Shown: piece by piece, positions 1-5,932 of the stretch
Numbering within the stretch: the first letter of the stretch is position 1
Layout of the letters: every line of letters starts with the position of its first letter
NCBI GenBank assembly: GCA_005792225.1
Contig: SXSP01000100.1
Location: 1 to 10,402 of the forward strand
Length of the DNA: 10,402 bases
Source of the DNA: Bdellovibrionales bacterium
GTDB taxonomy: Bacteria > Bdellovibrionota > Bdellovibrionia > Bdellovibrionales > JAMPXM01
Direction: 5' to 3'
Translations under genes and position numbers: made by a program
The notes under the pieces: generated by a model
Database searches by the model: none
Told to the model about the DNA's origin: nothing
The model's input: the letters and a program-made list of their open reading frames with translations, nothing else

Positions 1-1355
1 ACCTCAAGTAATGCGGCGGCGGGATCACCTTGGAAGCCGCGGCCGAGCTTGTCGATTTCGTCGAGCAAGAAGACCGGGTTCATGGAGCCCGCGCGCTTGA
101 TGCCTTGAATGATTCTTCCAGGCATGGCGCCGACGTACGTACGCCGGTGACCGCGCACTTCGGCGTCATCGCGCACGCCACCGAGCGAGACGCGAACGAA
201 CTTGCGTCCCAGGGCTCTCGCGATCGACTGCCCGAGCGAAGTCTTTCCGACTCCGGGAGGTCCGTTGAAGAGAAGGATTAAACCTCTTCCACCTTCTTTC
301 AACTTCATCGTTGCGAGGTGCTCGATGAGACGTTTTTTGATTTTATCGAGGCCGTAGTGATCCGCATCCAAGACCTCTCGCGAGTTCTTAAGATCGATTT
401 CGGCTTCGGGATCAGGCATCCACGGCATCGCGAGCAAGAGATCGAGATAGTTGCGGATGACGTGAGTTTCCGGCGATTGGTTGCCGAGGCTTTCCAGCCT
501 GCGCAACTCATCGATTGCCATCTTCTTCACGTTATCAGGCATGCCGCTCTCTTCGATTCTCTTACGCATATCTTCCGGAGATTTTCCGGGACCTGCGTCG
601 GAACCGTCGCCGAGCTCTTCCTGAATCGCGCGCATTTGTTCGCGCAGGATGGCGTCGCGTTGGTTTTTGCCGAGCTTCGATGTCATCTTATCGCGGATCT
701 CGGTGCGAACTTGCAGCTCATCTCTCACATGCTGCATGAAATCGAGGAGCTTCAATGCGCGACCCTTGAGCGAAGGCATCTCGAGAAGCTCTTGTTTTTG
801 TTCGATCGCGATTTCGATATTCGCGGCCGCGATATTGATCAGGAAATCGAGGTCGGTGATTCCGTCGACGAGCGTGACCATTTGATCGGAGCCCGACGGG
901 AGGAATTCAAGAATTTGTTTTGCAAGCGACTTCACGCTCTCAAGAAGAGCCTTGATCGTCGCGGGATCCGCATCGATGTCTTCGCGGAGCGGTTCGGGCG
1001 TAGCCCGAAGCGTGCCCATGGATTCAAAGACATTGGCGACGTTGACGCGCTCGATACCGCGCACGATCAGTTGGAAGCCGTCTTTTTCGTTTCCGCGAAC
1101 GCGTTCGATTTGGCAGAGAACTCCGACCCTATGAAGCTCATCGGGTGCGATGTGCTCTTTCTGATCGAGAGGTTTCTGAAGGACCGCGATCAGTTGTCCA
1201 CCCGGCTCACGATCGCCGACTTCAGATCGGATTGAACGAATCGCCGCAATGCTCTGCGCGCGACCGACCCGAATCGGAACCGTCATGCCCGGAAAGAGAA
1301 CCAAGTTGCGAAGTGCCAGGACTGGTAGCGGTTTATTAAAGAGTGTTGTTTCCAT
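1..1355 (-). CDS. lon: ATP-dependent protease Lon, N-terminal part (3' end cut off by window edge)
   Basis: This gene encodes the cytoplasmic AAA+ serine protease Lon, which unfolds and degrades damaged and short-lived regulatory proteins. About 451 codons are visible. Residues 7-30 carry the typical N-domain opening (PLPVLALRNLVLFPG), followed by the helical region. The AAA+ module begins with Walker A GPPGVGKT at residues 365-372 (Lys371). The downstream stretch matches Lon closely (SLGGVRDDAEVRGHRRTYVG). Walker B follows as VFLLDEIDK with Asp432 and Glu433, and the visible part ends in GDPAAALLE. The Ser-Lys protease domain lies beyond base 1. Position 1355 (METTLFNK) is chosen as the start because an in-frame TGA lies about 11 codons upstream and the only other option is a TTG two codons earlier. 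No Shine-Dalgarno precedes the ATG. A 305-codon open frame on the opposite strand is a coding shadow. Identification is secure; only completeness is unknown. Confidence 0.97.
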   Translation of the reverse strand, partial: METTLFNKPLPVLALRNLVLFPGMTVPIRVGRAQSIAAIRSIRSEVGDREPGGQLIAVLQKPLDQKEHIAPDELHRVGVLCQIERVRGNEKDGFQLIVRGIERVNVANVFESMGTLRATPEPLREDIDADPATIKALLESVKSLAKQILEFLPSGSDQMVTLVDGITDLDFLINIAAANIEIAIEQKQELLEMPSLKGRALKLLDFMQHVRDELQVRTEIRDKMTSKLGKNQRDAILREQMRAIQEELGDGSDAGPGKSPEDMRKRIEESGMPDNVKKMAIDELRRLESLGNQSPETHVIRNYLDLLLAMPWMPDPEAEIDLKNSREVLDADHYGLDKIKKRLIEHLATMKLKEGGRGLILLFNGPPGVGKTSLGQSIARALGRKFVRVSLGGVRDDAEVRGHRRTYVGAMPGRIIQGIKRAGSMNPVFLLDEIDKLGRGFQGDPAAALLE

Positions 1356-1359
1356 ATCC

Positions 1360-1389
1360 AAAATCTGAGTCGCGACTTGAAAGTGTCAA
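1360..1389 (-). promoter_or_regulatory. candidate lon promoter, possibly giving a leaderless mRNA
   Basis: A perfect -35 hexamer TTGACA lies at 1389-1384 on the minus strand. After an 18-bp spacer comes GATTTT (1365-1360), a weak -10 with 3 of 6 matches. Transcription would then begin about at the lon ATG (1355). This fits the absence of a Shine-Dalgarno sequence. The -35 is convincing and the -10 is not; a different sigma factor or another start point is possible. Confidence 0.35.
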
Positions 1390-1494
1390 GGCACCCATAG
1401 TTTGGCGAAACCGGATCAAGCTAGACTGTTCCAAAACATGACGAAGGAGGCCGAACTCATAAAAAAAACCATGGGTCTGAAAGCCCCGCAAAAC

Positions 1495-1534
1495 TCGCAG
1501 GAGCGCATTATTTGCAATCTGAAATCGCAGGAGC
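1495..1534 (+). repeat. 10-bp direct repeat, 30-bp period
   Basis: TCGCAGGAGC occurs at 1495-1504 and again at 1525-1534, exactly 30 bp apart, in otherwise featureless intergenic DNA. The period is close to three helical turns, so two protein copies could sit on the same face of the DNA. Two copies of a 10-mer could also arise by chance. Confidence 0.3.
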
Positions 1535-1683
1535 CTAAACGCGTCCATAAAGGGCGAGTTTTGAATTTACTGCGGCCAAAGTGGGCTGTTTAAGGACCAT
1601 CACAAATTCGAAGGGTGCTATGAATAGTCCTCGACATTCTTCTCCGGCCCGAAAGGCCAAGTTGAGAAGGGGAGTTGACAGGA

Positions 1684-2277
1684 ATGAATGCCATCGCTAG
1701 CCAGCCCATAGTTTCCAACCCTTACATCTCGATCGAGGTGAAGGCTGAGTCTCTGGGCAAGTTTTGCAAAAGCCTCGCGGACTCGATCGAGTGTGAAGGC
1801 GTTCGTTGCGAACAGTCGGCGGGTCTTCATGTGTCGATTGCCTACGCGCGGGGTTCCGCATCGGTTCGAGATGTGGAAGAGGTCGCCTGCGAGATCGCGA
1901 ACGAGGGATTCACCTGCCGCGCACGTCAGTTCGAAATCCTTGAGGGGCACACGACTCCTTATGATTATCTTGTTCTCTCGCTCGAAACCCGCGGCGATTT
2001 TGAAACCGCAGTCGGAATCGTTGAGCAGTCGCTCGAGACGCAGAAGTTTCAGGGCGGATTTAAAAGTCACGTGTCTCTTCTGAAATTCGAAAAAGGAACT
2101 GCTCAGTCCGAATGGGCTCAGGAACTCGTGCGGGAATTAAACGCCTCTCAGGGCGCCGCGTTCGCACTGGGTCGTGCGATGTGCGTTGAGGGTGAATGCG
2201 TTTGCGTTTACGACCAAGATCGCCAGTCCGTATGTAAGGTGGCTTGCCAGGCCGCCGCGAGACAGATGGTTGCCTGA
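1684..2277 (+). CDS. 2H phosphoesterase superfamily protein (LigT / 2'-5' RNA ligase-like), cysteine-rich
   Basis: The 197-residue protein carries the two HxS signatures of the 2H fold: H49-V-S51 in GLHVSIAYARG and H129-V-S131 in KSHVSLLKFEKG, 80 residues apart. Known 2H enzymes use these two His-x-Thr/Ser motifs to open or form 2',3'- or 2',5'-type RNA phosphodiester linkages, or to cleave cyclic phosphates. The actual substrate cannot be read from the sequence. The length is normal for the family. Ten cysteines are present, five of them in 22 C-terminal residues (167, 172, 174, 184, 188), which is unusual and could bind metal. The ATG at 1684 is preferred because AAGGGGAG (1667-1674) sits 9 nt upstream; the alternative TTG at 1675 would directly abut that site. 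rlmE follows after 72 bp, so the neighbourhood is RNA-related. The 2H assignment is fairly sure, the function is not. Confidence 0.75.
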   Translation: MNAIASQPIVSNPYISIEVKAESLGKFCKSLADSIECEGVRCEQSAGLHVSIAYARGSASVRDVEEVACEIANEGFTCRARQFEILEGHTTPYDYLVLSLETRGDFETAVGIVEQSLETQKFQGGFKSHVSLLKFEKGTAQSEWAQELVRELNASQGAAFALGRAMCVEGECVCVYDQDRQSVCKVACQAAARQMVA

Positions 2278-2311
2278 TTCAGTCGCTTAATTACATCTCC
2301 AAGATTTCCGC

Positions 2312-2341
2312 TTGCTTCCTTTTGTAGGCGTCCTTCAATAT
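2312..2341 (+). promoter_or_regulatory. weak candidate promoter for rlmE
   Basis: TTGCTT (2312-2317), an 18-bp spacer and CAATAT (2336-2341) form a poor but positioned -35/-10 pair. Transcription would start at or next to the rlmE ATG (2350). No Shine-Dalgarno is present before that ATG, so either a leaderless transcript or unaided initiation is implied. Confidence 0.25.
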
Positions 2342-2349
2342 GGCCGCCT

Positions 2350-2967
2350 ATGAGTCAAAAATCCGGATACAATCCGCAAGATCGGTTCTTTAAAAAGGCC
2401 AAGCAAGAGGGCTTTGCCGCGCGGAGCGTTTACAAGCTTCAAGAGATCGATCAGAAATTCAAGGTCTTTAAGTCGGGGCAAACCGTTTTGGATCTGGGTG
2501 CTTCGCCGGGTTCATGGTCGCAATTTGCGTCGCAAAAAATTGGTTCATCTGGACGCTTAATCGGCGTTGACCTATCGCCGGTGACCGTGAGTCTACCAAA
2601 CGCGGTATTCATTGAAGCAGATCTTCGCGATCTCAGCCTCATCGAGACATTTAAGGAACACGGCTTTGATGCACCGTTTGATATCGTGATGTCGGATATG
2701 ATGGCAAAAACCACCGGCATCAAATCCGCCGATCAAGCTCGCTCGCTGGAACTTTGCGAACTCGCGCTTGAAACGGCAAAACGTTATCTTCGTCCGGGTG
2801 GAACTTTTGTTTGCAAGTTCTTTCAGAGTGGCGAGTTCGGCCAGCTTCGCAACGCGATCAAGCGCGAGTTCGAGCGTGTCGAAGCGATCAAACCAGAAAG
2901 CACGCGATCGATCTCAAAAGAAATCTTCCTCGTCGGGCTCCGGAAAAAAGGCCCTAGCTCCATGTAA
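2350..2967 (+). CDS. rlmE: 23S rRNA 2'-O-methyltransferase RlmE (FtsJ/RrmJ)
   Basis: RlmE uses S-adenosylmethionine to methylate the 2'-OH of a uridine in the 23S rRNA A-loop (U2552 in E. coli) on the large subunit, helping late ribosome assembly. The 205-residue length is typical. The opening carries RSVYKL with Lys29. The SAM-binding motif VLDLGASPGSWSQ lies at 46-58, then VDLSP at 73-77 and FDIVMSDMM with Asp116. RPGGTFVCKFFQ gives Lys156, and KPESTRSISKEIFLVG gives Glu191. Together K29-D116-K156-E191 form the complete K-D-K-E catalytic tetrad. The ATG at 2350 gives the usual N-terminus; an ATG at 2340 is out of frame. No ribosome binding site is visible. The last 14 bp overlap the convergent SPW gene, and an intrinsic terminator follows at once. 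In E. coli the gene is heat-shock induced; nothing here proves that. Confidence 0.96.
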   Translation: MSQKSGYNPQDRFFKKAKQEGFAARSVYKLQEIDQKFKVFKSGQTVLDLGASPGSWSQFASQKIGSSGRLIGVDLSPVTVSLPNAVFIEADLRDLSLIETFKEHGFDAPFDIVMSDMMAKTTGIKSADQARSLELCELALETAKRYLRPGGTFVCKFFQSGEFGQLRNAIKREFERVEAIKPESTRSISKEIFLVGLRKKGPSSM

Positions 2968-3331
2968 TACGGCCGAGATCCGCTCTCGGCTTTTTGATGA
3001 GCGCGCGCCAACCGCCGTTGTAGCGATGCTTGGCTTTACGAACGATCAGACTCATTGCAGTCACCATCAGCCCAACAATCAAATGGACGACAAGGGCTGA
3101 CTCGCTCTCGTGCCCAAGCCAAATGGGCGAGAAGAGCAAGATCAACCCTGCGAGAGCGCAAAGCCACCTCACGGGTGACATGACCTCCCAAAGACAAACG
3201 GTAGCGATCGCTGCGATCAGAGGGCCGATAGCGCGGTCGAAGTTTGCCGCGCGTGAGTCTTCGTAGAGAAGAAATGCTGGTGCGAGGATCAGCCAAATTC
3301 CGAGGGCCACGTTCATCAACATCGGAATCAT
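2954..3331 (-). CDS. SPW-repeat membrane protein
   Basis: This 125-residue protein has two related halves typical of SPW-repeat proteins. The first is NVALGIWLILAPAF with a following hydrophobic segment (about 7-50). The second is VRWLCALAGLILLFSPIWLG with its partner segment (about 54-97). About four membrane helices are predicted at 7-22, 35-50, 56-72 and 82-97. A basic tail of 28 residues follows. The role of the family is unknown; its members are often found beside VKOR-like proteins, as here. The ATG at 3331 overlaps the upstream stop codon (ATGA), and GGAG sits 7 nt before it, so translation is coupled to the VKOR-like gene. In this frame an open run continues upstream to 3712, but that part is a shadow of the VKOR-like gene. 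The 3' end overlaps rlmE by 14 bp and encodes KKPRADLGRIT across the rlmE terminator, so the tail may be recent. Confidence 0.82.
   Translation of the reverse strand: MIPMLMNVALGIWLILAPAFLLYEDSRAANFDRAIGPLIAAIATVCLWEVMSPVRWLCALAGLILLFSPIWLGHESESALVVHLIVGLMVTAMSLIVRKAKHRYNGGWRALIKKPRADLGRITWS
2972..2995 (+). terminator. Rho-independent terminator of rlmE
   Basis: GCCGAGA (2972-2978) and TCTCGGC (2984-2990) form a perfect 7-bp stem closed by a TCCGC loop and followed by TTTTT (2991-2995). It starts 4 nt after the rlmE stop codon. There is no T-run on the other side, so it works in the plus direction only. It lies inside the 3' coding sequence of the convergent SPW gene. Confidence 0.88.
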
Positions 3332-3735
3332 GTTCGAGCTCCAAGGAGAATACGCCGCCGCAGGTACTGTAGCGAAGCGAGAACTTCGTCCATCGCGGGT
3401 CCGATGAGAAGAAGCGAGAAGATGATCCGCACCAGCGCGATCCAAGACCACGAATCTTGGATCGCCATCGCAATGAGGGTGCCGCAGGCGATAACGAACA
3501 GACACGGCCCCGCCAATAAACCAAAGAAGACGACAAATAGGGGATGTTTGATCCATCGTCGTTCGCCGCCAAAGATCCCCGTGACGAGAACGGCGGCAAG
3601 CGACGACTGCAGCCAGAGCTCGTTTTGGCGATCGGCGGGCAAGAGGACAGCGATGAGCGCGGCACCTAGATAAGGAATGCGCTCGTCCCAAGCCGAGGGG
3701 TTGACATCCCATCCGGGCGGAAACCGTTTTGTCAT
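3328..3735 (-). CDS. VKOR-like membrane protein, shortened and without the CxxC
   Basis: The 135-residue protein resembles the bacterial vitamin K epoxide reductase-like proteins that sit beside SPW genes. The shared landmarks, recalled from the family, are the opening PPGWDVNPSAW (6-16), IFGGERRWIKHPLFVVFFGL (54-73) and the C-terminal IGPAMDEVLASLQYL (111-125). True VKOR enzymes reduce quinones and reoxidise DsbA-type partners through a CxxC in the penultimate helix. In its homologues that region reads roughly AWCTLC; here it is S95-W-S-W-I-A100, so both cysteines are gone. Only Cys78 and Cys84 remain. The protein is also some 50-60 residues shorter than I expect, the loss falling in the first helix and periplasmic loop. 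Start and stop both overlap neighbours by ATGA, and no good Shine-Dalgarno exists, so it depends on coupling. It is probably a non-catalytic membrane component. Confidence 0.72.
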   Translation of the reverse strand: MTKRFPPGWDVNPSAWDERIPYLGAALIAVLLPADRQNELWLQSSLAAVLVTGIFGGERRWIKHPLFVVFFGLLAGPCLFVIACGTLIAMAIQDSWSWIALVRIIFSLLLIGPAMDEVLASLQYLRRRILLGART

Positions 3736-4259
3736 TTCGCCGTTAAAATCTCCGGATGTTCATGAGCCATTCTCTTGTAGGCGGTCCCAACCACCGCGCC
3801 GAAGATCAAATGCATGGCAAGCAAGAGGAAGAACCCGAGATAGCCCAAGCTCAGGGCAAACGGACCCGGCGCGGAGACCGTCGCGGCCATCATCGGGCGC
3901 AGGGAGGGCAAAATGCCGATAAAAATTCCGATGGCGATCCAATGGACGACACCAAACGCGGCTCCGATTCGGGCGTTGGCTAAATTCATCCTCCTGAAAC
4001 CCTCGGCATACAGGAGCGCGAAGATGGCGCTGAACGCGAGATGGAGAACGAGACCCACAATCCAGGAGCCGGGCCCCGACGTTCCGAGCAAAAGCGTTCC
4101 GAACGCGCGCTCTAAACTGAAGTTCATGAGGCCCGCGACCCGACAGACCGCCGAGAGAACGGTTATCATCAGTCCCGCGAGAACGCCGGAGAGCATGACG
4201 TAAAGGGTGACTTCGCGTCCGTAGGGTAGGGCCGTTGATTCCGTTTGCGACACTGCCAT
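3732..4259 (-). CDS. four-helix membrane protein of unknown function, first gene of the VKOR/SPW operon
   Basis: I do not recognise a named family. The 175-residue protein has about four predicted membrane helices at 18-38, 65-84, 98-118 and 138-160. Three histidines fall inside helices: H73 in GLVLHLAFS, H106 in GVVHWIAIG and H150 in LAMHLIFG. The GxxxH/GxxH pattern and the helix-ending GILPSLRP (115-122) look like conserved features rather than random hydrophobic filling. The start is well supported by a perfect AAGGAGGT on the minus strand (4273-4266) 6 nt before the ATG. The stop codon overlaps the ATG of the VKOR-like gene (ATGA), so this is the lead gene of a three-gene coupled operon. 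The intramembrane histidines could bind heme or metal, but that is speculation. A transporter accessory or assembly factor is equally possible. Confidence 0.8.
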   Translation of the reverse strand: MAVSQTESTALPYGREVTLYVMLSGVLAGLMITVLSAVCRVAGLMNFSLERAFGTLLLGTSGPGSWIVGLVLHLAFSAIFALLYAEGFRRMNLANARIGAAFGVVHWIAIGIFIGILPSLRPMMAATVSAPGPFALSLGYLGFFLLLAMHLIFGAVVGTAYKRMAHEHPEILTAK

Positions 4260-4412
4260 CGTAGAACCTCCTTTGATCTTGCCGCTAGTTTAACCCGCGA
4301 ATTCGCGGACGATATCGCCAACAATGGTGCAGAAGTTGTGATCATTTCATGAAGGAACTCGATGCCTCCCAGGTGATAAGCTCCCGCTCGAGATCAAGGA
4401 GGTTTCTTACCG
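4260..4412. promoter_or_regulatory. divergent control region between the VKOR/SPW operon and the YihY gene
   Basis: This 153-bp gap must hold both divergent promoters. Each side ends in a perfect AAGGAGGT ribosome binding site within nearly the same context, GATCAAAGGAGGTT on the minus strand and GATCAAGGAGGTTT on the plus strand, forming a long-range inverted repeat. A 14-bp palindrome lies at 4295-4308. I could not find a good sigma70 -35/-10 pair on either strand, so expression may need an activator or an alternative sigma factor. Confidence 0.55.
4295..4308. promoter_or_regulatory. perfect 14-bp palindrome, candidate operator
   Basis: CCGCGAATTCGCGG is perfectly self-complementary and lies 36 bp from the minus-strand start codon and 104 bp from the plus-strand one. 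Its place between two divergent membrane-protein operons suits a dimeric regulator. No protein for it is identified. Confidence 0.4.
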
Positions 4413-5477
4413 ATGGAAACGGCTGTTTATAGAACGCTCTTTAAAAAAGAATCGCTCGTCAAACTTTGGGGCAAGATCAACGACGATAACGTCTTCAATG
4501 GCGCCGCCGCTCTCGCGTATTACTCCCTCTTTTCACTCTTTCCGGCGATGATCTTCCTCCTTTCTCTACTCCCTTATCTCCCGATAGAGAATCTTCACCA
4601 GGCGATCATGGAGTTTCTTGCGCAGATCCTTCCGAGTCAGGTCACAAAGCAAGTGGAAGGTGTGATCGCGGAAGTCACGCTGAACAAGAGAACGGGCCTT
4701 CTCTCCATCGGTGCATTGCTCACGCTCTGGGCTGCTTCGAGCGGTGTCTATGCGCTCATGGAACAATTGGATATGACTTACCACGTGAAAGAGCAGCGAC
4801 CGTTCTGGAAAGCTCGCGGCCTCGCGATGATCTTGACGATTTCTCTCGCCGTTCTCGTCATCGTTTCGTTCGCTCTTATCGTTCTCGGAGGCGTGGTTCA
4901 AGGATGGCTCGCGAATTATTTCGGTGAGAATCAACTGATCTTGTTTGCGTTCGCGGCGTTTCGCTGGATCGTCATCTTTACGTTGATGCTGCTCAGTTTC
5001 GCGATCACGTATTACTTCGGACCCGACGTGGAACAAAAATTCAAATTCATCACGCCTGGTGCGGTGATCGGAGTTTTAGTTTTGATCGCGGCGGCTTTGA
5101 CGTTCCGCTTTTACGTTGAGAACTTTGGCGACTATGCGGCCACGTACGGTTCTCTCGGTGCCGTCATCGTCTTAATGCTGTTACTTTACATCGGTGGTTT
5201 AGTTGTGCTCACCGGCAGTTCCATCAACGCCATGATCGAACATCAGTCAGCTGAAGGAAAAAATCTGGGCGAGAAGGACGAGCCGCAGGGGCCGCGACCC
5301 AAGAAGCCCATGCCGCCCCCAAAAAACGGTCGCAAAGCTCCGGCTCAGTCCGGTGGGTATCCGGAACCTGCAACGTTTCGTACTCGGCAGGAGGGGCAGG
5401 GCAGTTCCGTCTTCGGGCTCCTCTTGGGTGTCCTAGCGCTCGGGCTCGCAAGTCGAAAACAGAGCTACCGACCCTGA
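4413..5477 (+). CDS. YihY/BrkB family inner membrane protein with a C-terminal extension
   Basis: Members of this family are six-helix inner membrane proteins of uncertain, probably transport-related function. The old label ribonuclease BN is a misannotation. The 354-residue protein opens with the typical NGAAALAYYSLFSLFPAMIFLLS (29-51). The family signature YGSLGAVIVLMLLLYIGG lies at 245-262. Predicted helices are at 33-53, 96-115, 138-163, 176-202, 213-233 and 245-272. After the core comes an unusual tail: a Pro-, Lys- and Gly-rich hydrophilic linker (275-330) and a last short hydrophobic segment FGLLLGVLALGLA (334-346) ending in SRKQSYRP. AAGGAGGT (4396-4403) 9 nt upstream fixes the start. 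The DUF488-like gene begins 8 nt after the stop codon and is probably cotranscribed. The family call is firm; the biochemical role is unknown. Confidence 0.93.
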   Translation: METAVYRTLFKKESLVKLWGKINDDNVFNGAAALAYYSLFSLFPAMIFLLSLLPYLPIENLHQAIMEFLAQILPSQVTKQVEGVIAEVTLNKRTGLLSIGALLTLWAASSGVYALMEQLDMTYHVKEQRPFWKARGLAMILTISLAVLVIVSFALIVLGGVVQGWLANYFGENQLILFAFAAFRWIVIFTLMLLSFAITYYFGPDVEQKFKFITPGAVIGVLVLIAAALTFRFYVENFGDYAATYGSLGAVIVLMLLLYIGGLVVLTGSSINAMIEHQSAEGKNLGEKDEPQGPRPKKPMPPPKNGRKAPAQSGGYPEPATFRTRQEGQGSSVFGLLLGVLALGLASRKQSYRP

Positions 5478-5485
5478 GGCCGTGA

Positions 5486-5932
5486 ATGTTCAAGCAGGCG
5501 ACCGTCGAAGACGTTTCGAATCGAAGAATCACACGTCTTCACGGCCGCATTGTCGCCGTGACCCATTATTATCCTCGCTATTTGCAGAAGAAGCTCATCG
5601 ACGAATATCACAAGAGTCTGGCGCCGACGCGGCAGCTCCTCGAGGAGTTTAAAGCCGCCGAAGAACGGCTCGGCGATCACGACCGTGGTTTTGAGGAAAT
5701 CGACTACGAGTCAAAGTTCTGGCTGTCGGAGGAAGGTTTCGCCGAGCTTCAACGTCTCTCGATCGAAGCTGAATCAAAAACTGTTTATCTCGTTTGCCAT
5801 TGCTCGGTGGGGCAAAGATGCCATCGCGAAGTCCTGATGGTCCTCGCGTCGACTCTTTATCAAGCGCCAATCGGAAAACTCTCATTTAGTTGGGAGAAAT
5901 TCCGGGCGCGACTGTTAGAGAGGGCACCCTGA
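5486..5932 (+). CDS. DUF488-family protein with CHC...CHR motif
   Basis: The 148-residue protein is likely cytosolic; it has no signal peptide or membrane helix. Its best landmark is VYLVCHCSVGQRCHREVLM (100-118), with C104-H-C106 and C112-H-R114. This matches the conserved cysteine-rich end of DUF488 proteins, whose biochemical role is not established. The N-terminal half (THYYPRYLQKKLIDEYHKSLAPTRQ) fits the usual surface loop region. Closely placed Cys and His suggest a metal site or a thiol-based active site, which is inference. GAGG (5476-5479), overlapping the stop codon of the YihY-like gene, lies 6 nt before the ATG, so the two genes form an operon with likely translational coupling. 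The stop codon sits in the loop of a hairpin. Confidence 0.8.
   Translation: MFKQATVEDVSNRRITRLHGRIVAVTHYYPRYLQKKLIDEYHKSLAPTRQLLEEFKAAEERLGDHDRGFEEIDYESKFWLSEEGFAELQRLSIEAESKTVYLVCHCSVGQRCHREVLMVLASTLYQAPIGKLSFSWEKFRARLLERAP

Larger units (their letters stand above)
1356..1683. other. 328-bp intergenic region between lon and the 2H gene
   Basis: No convincing gene is seen here. A 63-codon plus-strand frame at 1402-1593 opens with TTG, has no ribosome binding site and resembles nothing I know. An AAGGAGG at 1444-1450 looks like a Shine-Dalgarno, but no start codon follows at a usable distance. The region must carry the divergent promoters for lon (minus) and the 2H gene (plus). I found no clear plus-strand -35/-10 pair. 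It also holds a short A8 tract (1461-1468) and a 10-bp direct repeat. Confidence 0.5.

Noticed and set aside
318..1235. 305-codon open frame on the plus strand opposite lon
   Set aside because: It lies wholly antisense to an unambiguous Lon coding sequence, resembles no protein and has no ribosome binding site; long antisense frames are expected in GC-rich coding DNA.
1336..1548. 70-codon minus-strand frame overlapping the lon start
   Set aside because: Overlaps the lon start in another frame and shows no start signal or protein-like features.
1402..1593. 63-codon plus-strand frame in the lon upstream gap
   Set aside because: TTG start, no ribosome binding site and no recognisable similarity; the internal ATG at 1440 also lacks a ribosome binding site.
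3332..3712. N-terminal extension of the SPW frame giving a 252-residue protein
   Set aside because: The added part is Arg/Ser/Pro-rich shadow sequence of the VKOR-like gene; the ATGA overlap and GGAG 7 nt before 3331 fix the shorter start.
4318..4340. sigma54-like sequence TGGTGCAGAAGTTGT in the divergent region
   Set aside because: The required GC of the -12 element is GT, and no activator gene is nearby; the match is too weak.
4566..5036. 156-codon minus-strand frame inside the YihY-like gene
   Set aside because: Antisense shadow of hydrophobic coding sequence, giving a typical highly charged artefact protein.
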